A DNA stretch of 64,000 nucleotides, taken from positions 16,967 through 80,966 of the forward strand of contig CALSFV010000499.1 in assembly GCA_943737045.1 (NCBI GenBank), written 5' to 3'. This stretch comes from Parapristionchus giblindavisi (taxonomy: Eukaryota > Nematoda > Chromadorea > Rhabditida > Diplogasteridae). This document shows positions 35,736 to 48,231 of this stretch, piece by piece (position 1 is the stretch's first letter; every line of letters begins with the position of its first letter). A program made the position numbers and the translations under genes. The notes beneath the pieces were generated by a model that saw only the letters and a program-made list of their open reading frames with translations, was not told the origin of the DNA and did not search any database.

Positions 35736-37118
35736 CTCCCTTCTTCTCCCACTCGTCTCTTGATTCCTTTCTGACGTCATGTCCCCTAGAAGCAATGATA
35801 TCAAAGAAAGAAGAAGAAGACTAAGATAGTCTTCTTCTTCTCTTCTAACAATTGAAGTAGTCTCAATGAATAGACAATTGTTCCTTTTCTTTCGTCATTT
35901 CTCCACCCTCAACTTTCCCACTTCTATTTATACTTTCAGTACTAAATATAAATAGAAGAAGGGGGCAATAAAAGGATTCTAGACCAAATGACGTAGATAT
36001 TCAATTGTAAAGAACGGAGAATGAAAAGGAGGATGAAACTAATATCTTTCATCTTTCAAAGAAGTTTATTACTCAAAGGATTCAGTCTAAATGAATTAAA
36101 GTTCTTTATTCGGAATGCAGCAAATAAAGAAGTATTAAAGTTCTATTCTTATTCTTATTTATATTCTAGTCAACGTACTACTTTCAACTATAAATATAAC
36201 ATATATATTAGTATGGATAATCTCTTTTTCCTTTGACATCCATTCCTTTTCTCGAATGTTCTCTTTTGATCTATTTAAAGAGAAAGAAAAGACTACGGTC
36301 TTCATCTTATTTACTATTTCTCTATTTTTATTCTAAAAGAATGTGATTATCAAATAACATTTGTCTTTGATTTCTTCAATTCGAATACTGAATCTCATGA
36401 AAGGGAATGAAATGTCATTGTCTTCATCTCAATGATGAGATTCTGTCCATTGATACAATATAGTACATTCATTCTATTGGAAACCATTGTTATTGTGAAC
36501 AACCATGACATATCCTCCCTCTCTCTCTCTCTCTTTACGTGGGTTGACATTTCAAATTTAGAGAACCTTGCTACTGCATCATTAAGCCTACCGAAATAGT
36601 CTTCTTTTTTATCGTTAGAAGCACCACAATAGTCATACTATCATATATAGTCTCCATCTATCATGAATTGCCATACTTCACAGAATACTTTAATAAAGTG
36701 TTCTTCTCACTACCAAAGTATTCAGCATTCTATTTCCTCTCTTAGACTGTAGATTAGAGATATAAATAAATGAATAGTACTTATGGAGAGATTAAGGTAC
36801 ATTGAATTGGTTTGCGTAGACAGAGAGAAAAGGGAGGAGGTGGACGAATAAATGGAATTATCCTATCTACGGAATACTGATGAGGTCACTAAGTGAATGA
36901 ACCTATATGGAAATATAGTCTATATAGATAGAGATAGATTTAATATGTATAAGAAGTCATAAAGGATCATCATAATGGTTCCACTTTTATTTTTTCATTA
37001 TATTAATAGATGACATTTGCATAATAATTTCAATTAGTTTCTATTGCCTCCCACTCTTCTTTAATGGAATATGTCTACTATTCCCTCTTTAGACATATGA
37101 ATGTCGACGAATTAGTAG

Positions 37119-37203
37119 GGGAAGAAGGAGAAGGAGAGGGAGAAAAAAGGAGAGGGAGAGGGAGAGAAAAGGGAGAGGGAGAGAAAAAGGGAGAGGGAGA
37201 GGG
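37119..37203. repeat. (GGGAGA)n microsatellite
   Basis: GGAGAGGGAGA units separated by short A-rich breaks. Confidence 0.85.
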
Positions 37204-37707
37204 GGTGGAAGGGGTTATGGATGACCACATCTATATATAGACATGTCTCATGTGAGACTAATATATGTCATTTCCTGTGTAAGAGTGAAGATTCATTCAT
37301 TATCATCATCACGAGAACATTATCATATCAATCATAGTCTAAGTATACGGTAGAAACTATAGATAGATCATAATCAGTAAATGGATAAAACGTTAGTGTT
37401 TATCTAATCTTCTAATGATATCATCGATGAATCAATCAATAATCATTCAATTCTTATTCCATTTCTCTTTGAATAATAGGACTAATTATTATTTATTAGA
37501 GTTTGCACAGTTGATGATATTGTAGATTGTTCAAAGATTAAATTAGACGAATATAATTTATCTATTAGAAACATGGGAATGATGGTATATAGCAAAATCT
37601 TAGGAATATTCACAATCTCAACAAATTACACACAGACACAAACTAATCAACATACAGTACTCTAATCAATCGATATTCTCACCAATCGATCGATAATTCC
37701 ATTTCAG

Positions 37708-40700
37708 TCATTTGAGGGCATTACCTGAAATGGGGAGAATAAATAATTCATGAATGTCTACTTCCATATTTCATCTGTTGTCACATTTAAATTTATGAGT
37801 ATGGAGACACGATCAAAATATACTATCAAGATACAAATAATATAATAAATTATAAAAGGAAAAAGATATTCGTATTCATTATGATGACTGTACTGTATAT
37901 GACATTTATATTCATTTAGATATATACAGATAGTAGCAGTGACTATGCCATTTACATCCAAAAACACTATATGCAAGCTGCTTTTCTACAATAACAACTA
38001 CATATAGATTACAGTATCTGAATGACCAATGTACAGTATACTTTGACTCTATCAATCAATAAAAGTACAGTATACCTTGATTCTATTAATCAATAAAAGT
38101 ACAGTATACCTAGACTCTATCAATCAATAAAAGTACTGTATACCTTGATTCTATCAATCAATAAAAGTACAGTATACCTTCACTCTATCAATCAATAAAA
38201 ATACAGTATACCTTCATTCTTTTAATCAATAAAAGTACAGTATACCTAGACTCTATCAATCAATAAAAGTACAGTATACCTAGACTCTATCAATCAATAA
38301 AAGTACTGTATACCTTGATTCTATCAATCAATAAAAGTACAGTATACCTTGAATCTCTCAAATGCTTCTTTCTCTAATCGTTCTCTATGAGAGGGATGAG
38401 CTATACGAATTAGATCATAGGCACGTTGACGAATATTTCGACCCCATAGATTAGCAATTCCTGAAATCAATCAATAATTAATAGTTTAATCGATGACTAC
38501 CGTATCTCCTTTCAACTTGGACAATGAATAATCTTACCGTATTCAGTGACAACATAGTGAACATGACCTCGTGAAGTCACTACACCAGCACCCTTAATCA
38601 ATAAATGATATGAGTGGGTGGATAGATATGATAGATGATGTCAATAAAAGAGAAGCCAATCATTCATTCATTCATTCATTCATTCATTCTTATAGAGTAA
38701 ATAACAGAAGGAGATCATAGATGAAATGAATCTATTAAATAATGAAGAAAAACATTCATATCATGTTACAGTACTTTACCTATTATTAATAATAATCATT
38801 GAACCATAATGGATTTACTTATAAATAGATAGTTGTCAATGACATACCGTTTTAAATATAGAATACTTTATTTAATTAAATAGTCGTATTCTAACCGGTC
38901 TTAAAGTAGATACAATCTTTGATTCTCCAGTCTTCTTAGCTGTTGATGGGGCAGCTAGTACAGCCTTACCCAAACCATCATCTGATATTGATGATCCATA
39001 GATGAAATCAAGCTGACATAGAACCGTTATCAATCAATCGATAATAAATTATGTCTACAGTACCTGTCCACCGAATCCAGACAAGAGTCGCATTCCAATC
39101 GAATCGGAGCATACTGTAATCGATTATCGATCATTAGATGAATGTACAGTAATCTCTGATGATCTACCTTGTCCAGTAATATCGATTTCTACGAAAGAAT
39201 TGATAGCTATCATTTGTCTTTGAGCGGCGATAACTCGAGGATCATTCGTCCATCTGCAATATATATATTTAATAATAAATCATATAATTAAAAAATATTC
39301 AAATATCCTTACTCTACTCCTGCAAAATGTACAAGAGGATTGTTATCGAGGAATTTGTACAATTTATTCGTCCCATATGCAAATGACGTCACAATCTTAC
39401 CGGGCATCGTTGTCTATAATCAATCAATAGATTACGATTACCGTAATCTCTCAGTATACGGTACCTTCAATCGATTAGTAATAATGTTCTTCTCAACAAG
39501 ATTAACAATACCATCAGATATCATCTCAGTATGTATTCCAATATCAGAATGAGAAGAAAGAGCACTGAGTGTACAATCAGGAACATCTCCGACTCCTGCT
39601 AAGAATAGACTATATATAGATCCATTGATATCATTCTATTCTCTCTTCAATGCAAGTCTCTCTATCACATATTCATGAAATAGACAATCCATTTGTCTTC
39701 TAATCGTGACGTCACGATGAGTCTATCCCTGTGACGTCACATCTGGTAAAGAAATGGTTTGTCTATTTCGTAAATCACACATCTCTTATCATATCTAATC
39801 GACATTCATCATTAGAATAGTCATCCCAATGTCCTTCAATCTAATTGCCCTCTATTGTAGTTTATTCCTCTTTTTCAGCATAGCTTCTTCTTCATCTCTT
39901 CATCATCATCATTATTCAAGTACAACTCCTCTTCTACTTCTACTTCTTCTTCCATCGTAAACACTCCATATATTACTTGTAAGAAGAGTATGGATGCATT
40001 CAAGTGAATATCTTCACTTCCGATGAAGAAATGAATCAAATGGTGTCATGATGGAGATGAAGATATGAAGAAGATAAGAGGGATAGACTAAGATTAGACA
40101 GAAGTCATCTATATATGGTAAGAGATGAATGAATAGATTGAGTCATCTAAGCAATCATTAATGACTCATTCATCTCTTCATCTTTCAATGGATAAGATAT
40201 CCATTACTCTATTACTCATTCATTTCCTTCCATTCTATACATACTCTATATATAGATCTACACATATGACACTCATATGAATAGTAAATATCATCATCGT
40301 TACAATGAAATAGACGAACATCCACGACATATATAATGAATAGATCTATTCATGTATACCCCTCTATATCACCCGTCTAGACACTTCCCAATCTTGTCTA
40401 CTTCAACTTTAAATTCATTCACAGGTGTTAAAGAGTTAATAAGAGATTGTGTACCCAATTGTAGTGTTGATCCATTATCGATTAGATTCTCAGCAATCAA
40501 TGTTCCAATCTTCTCTTCAACATCCCCTGATCCTTTTCCGATCCTACAATGAATATAGACGGTTACTGTAGAATATTCTAATGATTAGAATAGATTATCC
40601 CTATACTTCCGTCACATTTTCATATCAGATAAACCAGGCAGATTAGTGTTTCCGTCATACCATTAGTTAGTTATGGTTAGCGCCATACGTGGTCGGGCAT

Positions 40701-42200
40701 TGCCGCTGGAAATGAAAATCGGGGGGTCGGACGCAAAAATCGGGGGGTCGTAAGCAAAAAATGGAGCATTTATACGTCATTTTGAGTGATTTTTTTGGAA
40801 AATCGGGGGGTCGAGTCCCAAAAATCGGGGGTGTGTTGCCGCTAGCGGCAGTGGTGCCCACGTATGGTTAGCGCATCAGAATTCAAGAACCAAGGCTAAA
40901 TTTAGATTATAACCATATCTACAGAAGACAAATGCGTAACACAACTGAACAAAAGAATGGGATAATTATGTGAAAGAAGACTTTTGCTATATCCATATCG
41001 ATAATATAATTAGAGAAAAAGAAAATTAAAATAAATAAAATCTAATAAAAGATAAATTGTACTTACTTTCTTTCATAAATATGATGAGAATCATCTCTAA
41101 CAAGAGCATGGAAGTGTGATGAATGAATCAATGATTCTCCATGTGTACGAGGCATATTTGATGTCACTAATCCTATCACTTTTGGTGACATTGTAACTGC
41201 TGATCTATAATCAATACCATATCATACGGTAATTATCTTTTAGGGAATATCCAATCAATAAACTAGGGACTACATACCGTACACAATCGACTGATACTCC
41301 AAGTGTACAGAATCCTCTCTCATCTGGAGGTGAAACCTGAATCGGGGAGAGAAGATTACGGTATGAATGATCTAATCGATAATTGATACCGTAACGAAAG
41401 CAGCATCGAGAGGAATCCTCTTACGATAGAACAACTTGGCTACATCAGTAAGAAAAACAGGAACAAAGTCGACACGACCTGGTGGATTACAGTTTCATAC
41501 ATAGAATGACTCCAATATCTTTTACGACGAAATCAATGCATTAGAATCAACTTTCATGTAGTCATCATTCATTCGCTAACCAGTCTACCATTATCTCATA
41601 TAATAAAAATGAATATAAACCTGCATTAGCATCCTTATTTTGTCCTCCTCCAAGAAAGAGAGCATTCGAACGAACACGATCTATAATCAATCAATAATCT
41701 CAAATAATCAATCAATATCTACCGTACTTTGACTCTTTTCATTACTCCATGGATTCTCTCCGTGAAGATGAATGTGATGCAACTTGATACTGTAACAAAA
41801 ACCTTATTGATTGATTAGACAAGAAAAGAAACAACAACAGTACTCTCAAAAGCTACCGTACCCCTTAAGATCTCTCCTCTCTGATTCCTTATGTAGACCA
41901 ACAAGCAAAGGAGTAGGAGATGAAGCTGAACCACCCACGAAGATATTATCACCTATAATCAATCCATCAATCGATAATTGATGTATCAAATTGACAGATA
42001 CCGTACCACTCTTTATATCTCCTAGTGCCTCTTCTACACTAACGTACTTGACTTCTCGATTGTGAATCGGATACGATACCTGAAGCGATATTGATCATCG
42101 ATTGAATCGATTGATTCATTCATACTTCTCTTAATCGGTGAAATTGATGTTGAGTCCTTCTTGATTGAATTGTAGTCAATCGACGAAGTAGAACAACCAT
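37708..42200 (-). CDS. acer-1: Acetyl-CoA hydrolase / CoA-transferase, mitochondrial
   Basis: The ATG at 42200 opens a basic, amphipathic presequence (MVVLLRRLTTIQSRRTQHQF), as for mitochondrial import. Exons then read VSYPIHNREVKYVSVEEAL, IFVGGSASSPTPLLVGLHK, LHHIHLHGENPW, DRVRSNALFLGGGQNKDAN, VDFVPVFLTDVAKLFYRK, VSPPDERGFCTLGVSVDC, GSGDVEEKIGTLIAENLI, GVGDVPDCTLSALSSHSDIG and IHTEMISDGIVNLVE. C-terminal segments are GSSISDDGLGKAV, GAGVVTSRGHVHYVVTEYGI, ANLWGRNIRQRAYDLIRIAH and the end VMPSND (stop TGA 37710-37708). This matches the acetyl-CoA hydrolase/4-hydroxybutyrate CoA-transferase family (C. elegans acer-1 type). The HTEMISDG stretch covers the expected catalytic Glu region. One intron carries a 34-bp tandem array and another (about 39605-40430) is enlarged; a third holds a hAT-like MITE. 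Family call firm, paralogue symbol tentative. Confidence 0.9.
38031..38350. repeat. 34-bp tandem repeat, nine copies, containing the intron's own splice donor
   Basis: The unit GTACAGTATACCTTGATTCT followed by ATCAATCAATAAAA repeats nine times, then a tenth truncated copy abuts the exon. On the gene's strand each unit holds AAGGTATACTGTAC, identical or nearly so to the real 5' splice junction at the array's edge. The array is the body of the last intron of the acetyl-CoA hydrolase gene. Confidence 0.93.
40684..40866. mobile_element. hAT-like MITE with 8-bp target duplication
   Basis: The 183-bp insert begins CATACGTGG and ends CCCACGTATG, flanked by the exact 8-bp direct repeat GTTAGCGC (40676-40683 and 40867-40874). 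An 8-bp duplication and short CA-starting inverted ends fit hAT-derived elements. Inside are four copies of AAAATCGGGGG-type units. It lies in an intron of the acetyl-CoA hydrolase gene. Confidence 0.75.
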
Positions 42201-42774
42201 CTGATTGATCAAAAGATCAAGACATCAATATAGAGATAAACAGGGCAAGGAACAGTGAAGATAAGCACGTTAAATCTATGTGATCACGGTCAAGGAAAGA
42301 ACAATAAAAGAGAAGAGTATGAGAGAGATGAAAAGAGAAGGAGGAATGATGAACTATAGAGATAAACAACAAGGAAATGAGATAAAGAAGCAATTGATAT
42401 TCCTTCTTGTGTATCACTTAATACATCATCAATCAATAATGAATGATCATCATTCAATAATATCTCTCTCTATATATATCTCGTGTCACAATCAATCAGT
42501 GTTCAGTGTCCACTGTTCACTTCCTTCTCTAATCTAAATGAGACGAATGAATATCACAAGATAAGAAGAGCATATAGAACTATCACAATTCACCCACATG
42601 CTCAATAGATATATCAATAGATATGTTCAATAGATAGGGTAATAAAATACTTAATTTGTATCGTTTTAAGTAATCAGTAATTGAAACTGAGTGATATTTA
42701 GAGTTGCCGAAGGATAGACCACTAGAACAAGGTACATACTACTGATAAGTGTAATAAAGACAGAGAGAATAATA

Positions 42775-43516
42775 GATAGATTATATAGTAATAATACCAC
42801 ATAGATAGATAATAAACATCGAAGTTGATAAGAATATCAAAACGATTGATTGATTACTTCCATTCATTCATTCATAAATAATATTTATTTCTCTCTTAAG
42901 GGAATCTGGCACATATAATATGTGTAATCATAATCGATAATAGAAAAAAATCGAATCAAAAGTAGAATAATTCAAAAAAAGAGAAATGTATGAGGAATCT
43001 TTGATATGATTATGAATGAGAATGAAGAAATACTTGTGATGATGGTGGAAACCCGATTATTGATTAATTGATTGATTATTTCCACCAGGGAACAAATATC
43101 GATTGATTGAAATGAATAAACAATATCAAAGTCATCCATCAAGGAAACAAACAACATTAATTTAGACTTACAATAACAATATCATCTAACAAAATCGAAT
43201 GGAAAGAATATACCGTATTAAGAATGAGGTAGAATATAATCAGATTCAGAATCAATAAAAAGAATGGTTATTCAAGGATATATAATATGATATAGTTATG
43301 AACGTTTCCAATAGAATACAGTACCCAATATGAATAGTGATGATGTTACTCCAGCTGTCCTGAATATCAATCAATAATGTTATATTTGAATCAATATTGA
43401 TATGTAAGAGTAGATCAATTGATCATCTTCACATGGGTACATAATGTCCTATACGAAGACATAGAGATGAATAAATACGAAACAAACCATAATGCAATAG
43501 TTCCAGCGTTATCATC
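42775..43516. repeat. 742-bp host duplication, left copy
   Basis: Direct copy of 48231-48972 at a constant 5456-bp offset with no gap detected. It ends exactly where the 5' LTR begins. It is host DNA: PARN-like terminal exon, partial penultimate exon and downstream flank. Confidence 0.92.
43296..43516 (-). pseudogene. Truncated 3' end of the PARN-like gene (duplicate)
   Basis: Carries a copy of the last exon (43296-43359, encoding the membrane anchor and stop) and the last 29 bases of the penultimate exon (43488-43516), cut off by the 5' LTR. Without upstream exons it is not expressible as the nuclease. Confidence 0.85.
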
Positions 43517-43807
43517 GTTGCATAGTGCATAGCCTATTGCATATTAGATCTCATTGATTACCTAAGTACACCGGTTAATCATATTATCATTGTGCAGAAT
43601 CATGCAGGCACCAACAAAGAAGGAATACAATTAGGAATGAAATGAGGGCCTATATAAGGCCCCTTATCCCTTTCACCTATGTCCTCTGGCCTCACCGGCC
43701 TATCCCGTCTACCCCTCCTTGCTCTCTCTCTTAAGTCCCTCACATGGGCACCCGATAAACTTGCTATAAGGCAACTATCTAGTATCGTACACAGCAATAA
43801 ACAACTG
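43517..43807. repeat. 5' LTR
   Basis: Starts GTTGCATAGTGCATAGCC and ends AATAAACAAC just before TGGCGACC. Contains GGGCCTATATAAGGCCC (about 43647-43663), a palindromic TATA region, and AATAAA near its 3' end. Orientation is inferred from the TATA, polyA and primer-site order (left to right). Confidence 0.85.
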
Positions 43808-46800
43808 GCGACCAGGACTCACGCCTTTTTTGCTAAGTACTGCATACTTAAGAAGCTTGGTCATAGAACCACGAGCTTACGAGAGAAAGCGCTAACCGGC
43901 AAAAACCGAGGCCTATTGGCTAAGCCCGTGCCTTCGTGCCGGGAACCTCATGGTCTATTGTATAAGAGAATGTTAAACAATTCTTGACCATCAGGGGCGT
44001 AGCAAACGGAGCCATCTGGCCCACAACCAGACTGCAAATCTGTCTGAGTACGGAAACTCCGTAACAAATATGATAGGCAATACGAATAGCAGGAACAACC
44101 TGAACATCAATTCTTGCCAAGAAGTGGGATTCGCGGTACCACGGAATGGCAGAGATTCAACATGGCTTCTCAGCAGTTTGACCTTGGGCTGGACTTGATC
44201 AACCCTGCCAACCTTGGTCACAGTTCAAAACCACGGTCACTCCGTACAGTACGAACTGGATACTGACAACGCCATGTTTAACAAGACTTCTTGAAACGAT
44301 TGGAAGCCTAAGCTATGCAAGGTCTCACAGACAGCGTCAGCTAGCAACGGCGCCAAGATCGTTTTTCAAAGTGTCTGTCGAGTTCGTATGCGCCTAAATA
44401 AAATTTAACACACCAGAGACCCTGTTCGACCTCCAGGTCCTAAAAATTTCTTCATGAGACAACCCTCACAATATACGTTGTGGGGAGGGATTTAATCCTC
44501 GCTCGTGGCAAGGACATGGAACCTTACCTAATGGGACACCCATGACATGAATTGAGTCAGCATGATTCAGCGAGGAGCAAGCTTGATACATTGCTCAAGG
44601 CCAACGCTGACCTGTCCGAAAATGAACTGGGCAAGTTTCATTAACAGGCTGGACTCATATTCTAGGTGGTAAACCCGACCGGTTTTCCGGAAAGCCGGGC
44701 CGGTACCCATGTACCTGGGTGGTGACAGCCATTTGGAAGGATGGTTGTCGAACAGTAAGGGTTGGCTCCATTGAGCAGACAAAATGTAGGTCAACCCCGG
44801 CAAATGCGCCGAAACCAGTAGGGAGATTCGGAACAAGTGGTTATCAAACAAACGTCGAATCCAATCTTGGATATGAACGTTACCGCTATCGAATTAACCT
44901 TCCCATCTCTCCAATGACGGAGAAAGAACTCCGAAGTAGATCTATAAGATACCTACCAGAATGGAGTTGAGCGACGAGGCGGATAAATATCCAGTCAACA
45001 CGCTGTGTGTGTCTGTGGACAAGGGCTTTTAGCCTGCACAAATCGTGTTGCTACACTCATGGACTGCCATAAGGAGAGTCTGGGTTACTCCAGACGCTCT
45101 TCGTAAGACATGGTAGAGAGCATGCCATCAGTGTAAGATATAAGAGGCTTCTGTTCGAATTAGCCCCCGCCCCAGCCATTCCTAAAGACCCTGGAAGAGT
45201 CTGCGGCTGGTATCGAGGAATGTGGTGATCGACCTCGATGACGTCACTACAACCGCACCACATATAACGAGCATAGCTCGGTAGCCAAGGTGCTGGTAGT
45301 TGCGAAGGATTTAATCAGAATTTTGGTCCGTCTAGTGAGTAACGAACGAGACAAAACCCGAGAAGGTGACGCTTTAATAAAAGGCCATCACCGGGAGGTC
45401 TTTAAACAGGTCGTAAACAAGTATCAACCAACTTAACTTAAGTTGGATACGAAATTACGAAAGTCCGATCCAAATCTCCGAATACTACATTCGAGACCCT
45501 CAAACAATGGGTTTGATCAGACTGAACGTTAACTCACTACGTCAGAAGCACGACTGGCCAATCAATGATCCTTCGCAAATTGATGCATCTGATTAAGGCC
45601 ATGGAGCCATAAGATAGCATCAAGATCCGAATGGGACGAACAGACCATAGGATCTGCGTCCAAATCACTGACAAGGTGAATATTATAACCAATTAAATTT
45701 GGAGTGTAGAGGTTAAACGGCTAAACCACTGTTCCTCACACAATCAGATCACCAACCTTGATCAGGATTTTCGTTTCCTAAGCTTCTATTCCAATAGTTG
45801 CGCAACGCCGACTCAACATCCTGAGCACGGTTAATGGAATAACATTCGGAACATTCTGAATGTAAACGGACGGTTTGTCGCGACTCCGTTTTGAAGCAGT
45901 CCCAGACTGTAGCTAGGAATCGAAGACGCTTGATGTCAGAAACTGACACACATTCATCAGTAGTAATGAATGAATTAAAGCGACTAAGGATGACCCTATC
46001 CTTATACACAGGCAAACCTAGGGATGAGGTGCTGACCATCCCACTCAGGAAAGCCCTACAAGGTGCGACAAGAAGAGTTAACCGTATCATGTGGTTACCA
46101 CGATGGAAACATCGCTTTGTCGTTCCTAAGGTGTTGCAACTGCGCATCTTAAAATTGATCCATGAGAACCATTCGGAATAGAGCCCATGAAGACACTCAC
46201 ACGATTCCGTTTCTTGTTTTCCCACCATGGACAGAATGATTTAGCTAATGGCAACGTCGTGTAAGACCTATGCAGAGATAGGCAATAAACCGACAAAAGC
46301 CCACTACATAGCTGGGAAGTGCCGAAAGCACCGTGGAAAAGGCGACATATAGATGTTTGTGAACCATTCCATCACTCCATGTAGTAATCATGGTCGACGC
46401 AAAGTCAAAACGTTCAGGAATGCTCAAACTGAAACAACTACGGTATTCGCCACCGCTAAAAAAAAAAAACTTATGGAATCTGCTATTCACGGTCCTTCCC
46501 GAACACATTGGGAGTGGTAACGGCCCCCGGCTGGCATCAAGTGAATTCGAGAAATTCCTTACAAAGCCCGATAACCAATGAACACTTACACCACCGTATC
46601 ATCCAAATTCAAATCACCAGACATAAAGATATGTAAAGCATTAACTAATGCTGTGGAAAATATAAATCCACGTCAAAAGGTGATATGGAAACGGTCGTAA
46701 AGAAAAGTCTTGTTCGAATATAGAGTAACTCCTCATCCATGGACTTAAATCAGTCCAACCGAGCACTCATGTGCAGAGAGTTTACGCTCAAGATTGACAT

Positions 46801-47940
46801 ACACACATACCAGACAAGGTATGAATAAGGTTAAAGAACCCAACAGATACCTCGGAAACGCAAAGAGTTAATCATGACAAAATAGAGCGTTCGAGGTAGG
46901 GTATATTACCACAAGTCGTTCGCAGTTTGGAACCCATGAAGGGTAATACAAAAACCTCAGCGAACGCACACACATGTCCAATCTTGGAAACCATGTAGAA
47001 GTGTATGAGAATCACTTTAATAGAAAAGAAATCGGTACAACATGAGGTTGCGTTTTGAATACGGTAAAGCAATGTACTAAAGCTCTGTCTGAGAACAGGG
47101 AACCTTCTACCAAAGCTTCCGTAATAAAGAGAGAACAGTATCTCCTAAAGCACCTAGTATGAGTAACTTGGTGAATCTTGAACCTCCTCTGAAATCTCAT
47201 TCCCATCCACGAGATGGGGAGGAAGAAAGGTTCAAAACGCTCCTCTAAAGAGAGAAAAGCAACGGAGTGATTCTCCGAATACGTGCCTAACAAACGCTTT
47301 TAGCAGGGTTAGCAGATTGACAGAGTGATCTCTCATAGTCAATTAGCAATAATAACTTGCACATTGAGCCCGAAGTTAGCATGAGTTAAATTGCACAAAA
47401 GAGATCAATCATCAATGATGCATTAAATAACTATGCATAAAGATATCTCCTAAATCTTACGTGGTGGTGACGTGGGGAGGAGAAGAATGAGGACAGAAGG
47501 AGGTGGCAACATTCGACCCAAGGTCGTAAGCCACAACTACCCTTCCACCTAAGGTGGCAAACCTCCTGCCTCTAATAGTGATGCTCAAACCCGAACAGGT
47601 GAGCACTCCCTACCAAAGTACGCCACCACCAACTGCAACTCCACTCTCCGCCCTAGCAATCCTGGAGACTCACATCCTGAGCTCTATACTAGAGCACGTA
47701 CCATTCCAGGGCTCGCTCTTGAATCCTTGAGCGGATGGGAAAACATGACGATGCCGACTACTGTCCGCACTAAGCAAGGTCTAAACACACCTAGCATGAT
47801 TGTCCGTCGCTCTGGCAAAAATAGACCCTTGAGGTCCTTTCGCCACAGAAGCGATATCGTGATCTGAGAACCTCGCCTGGAGGCGCGCCTCTTCACGAGA
47901 CATCATATAGGTAACCCCGCACTTGAGATCTAGGGGAGGA

Positions 47941-48231
47941 GTTGCATAGTGCATAGCCTATTGCATATTAGATCTCATTGATTACCTAAGTACACCGGTT
48001 AATCATATTATCATTGTGCAGAATCATGCAGGCACCAACAAAGAAGGAATACAATTAGGAATGAAATGAGGGCCTATATAAGGCCCCTTATCCCTTTCAC
48101 CTATGTCCTCTGGCCTCACCGGCCTATCCCGTCTACCCCTCCTTGCTCTCTCTCTTAAGTCCCTCACATGGGCACCCGATAAACTTGCTATAAGGCAACT
48201 ATCTAGTATCGTACACAGCAATAAACAACTG
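47941..48231. repeat. 3' LTR
   Basis: Same length and, as far as I compared, same bases as the left LTR. It is followed directly by host sequence GATAGATTATATAG, which matches the DNA 742 bp upstream of the left LTR, not the DNA next to it. Confidence 0.85.

Larger units (their letters stand above)
34977..37707. other. Intergenic 2.7 kb
   Basis: No convincing exons on either strand. It contains interrupted CCCTCT (about 35664-35735) and GGGAGA (about 37119-37203) arrays, AT-rich DNA, and poly-pyrimidine tracts. The first few hundred bases form the upstream region of the small-peptide gene. Confidence 0.55.
42201..43516. other. Intergenic upstream of acetyl-CoA hydrolase, including duplicated PARN 3' end
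   Basis: The first 570 bp are AT-rich promoter-side DNA. From 42775 to 43516 the sequence matches 48231-48972 base for base as far as I compared, so it is a copy of the 3' end and 3' flank of the PARN-like gene. Confidence 0.8.
43517..48231. mobile_element. LTR retrotransposon-like element without recognisable gag-pol
   Basis: Two direct 291-bp repeats (43517-43807, 47941-48231) bound a 4.1-kb interior. Directly after the left repeat comes TGGCGACCAGGACTC, shaped like a primer-binding site (its complement ends in CCA). Before the right repeat lies a purine tract (AGGGGAGGAG). The LTRs have a TATATAAG box inside a small palindrome and an AATAAA signal near the end. The interior is clearly GC-richer than its surroundings but has no ORF above about 160 codons, and I see no protease, reverse transcriptase or integrase motif, so it resembles a LARD-type non-autonomous element. 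The LTR copies appear identical, implying recent insertion. Confidence 0.8.

Noticed and set aside
36021..36236. 71-codon plus-strand frame
   Set aside because: Isolated in AT-rich intergenic DNA with no signal peptide pattern, splice partner or domain.
38031..38350. CRISPR-like array
   Set aside because: Units are contiguous with no unique spacers, in an intron of a eukaryotic gene: an ordinary tandem repeat.
42972..43157. 61-codon frame repeated at 48428-48613
   Set aside because: It lies in the duplicated 3' flank of the PARN-like gene and is explained by the 742-bp duplication; composition is that of AT-rich non-coding DNA.
45749..46228. 159-codon minus-strand frame and an overlapping 96-codon plus-strand frame in the LTR element interior
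   Set aside because: Overlapping opposite frames of similar length, no recognisable domain, and no continuation. I could not match them to gag, protease, reverse transcriptase or integrase.
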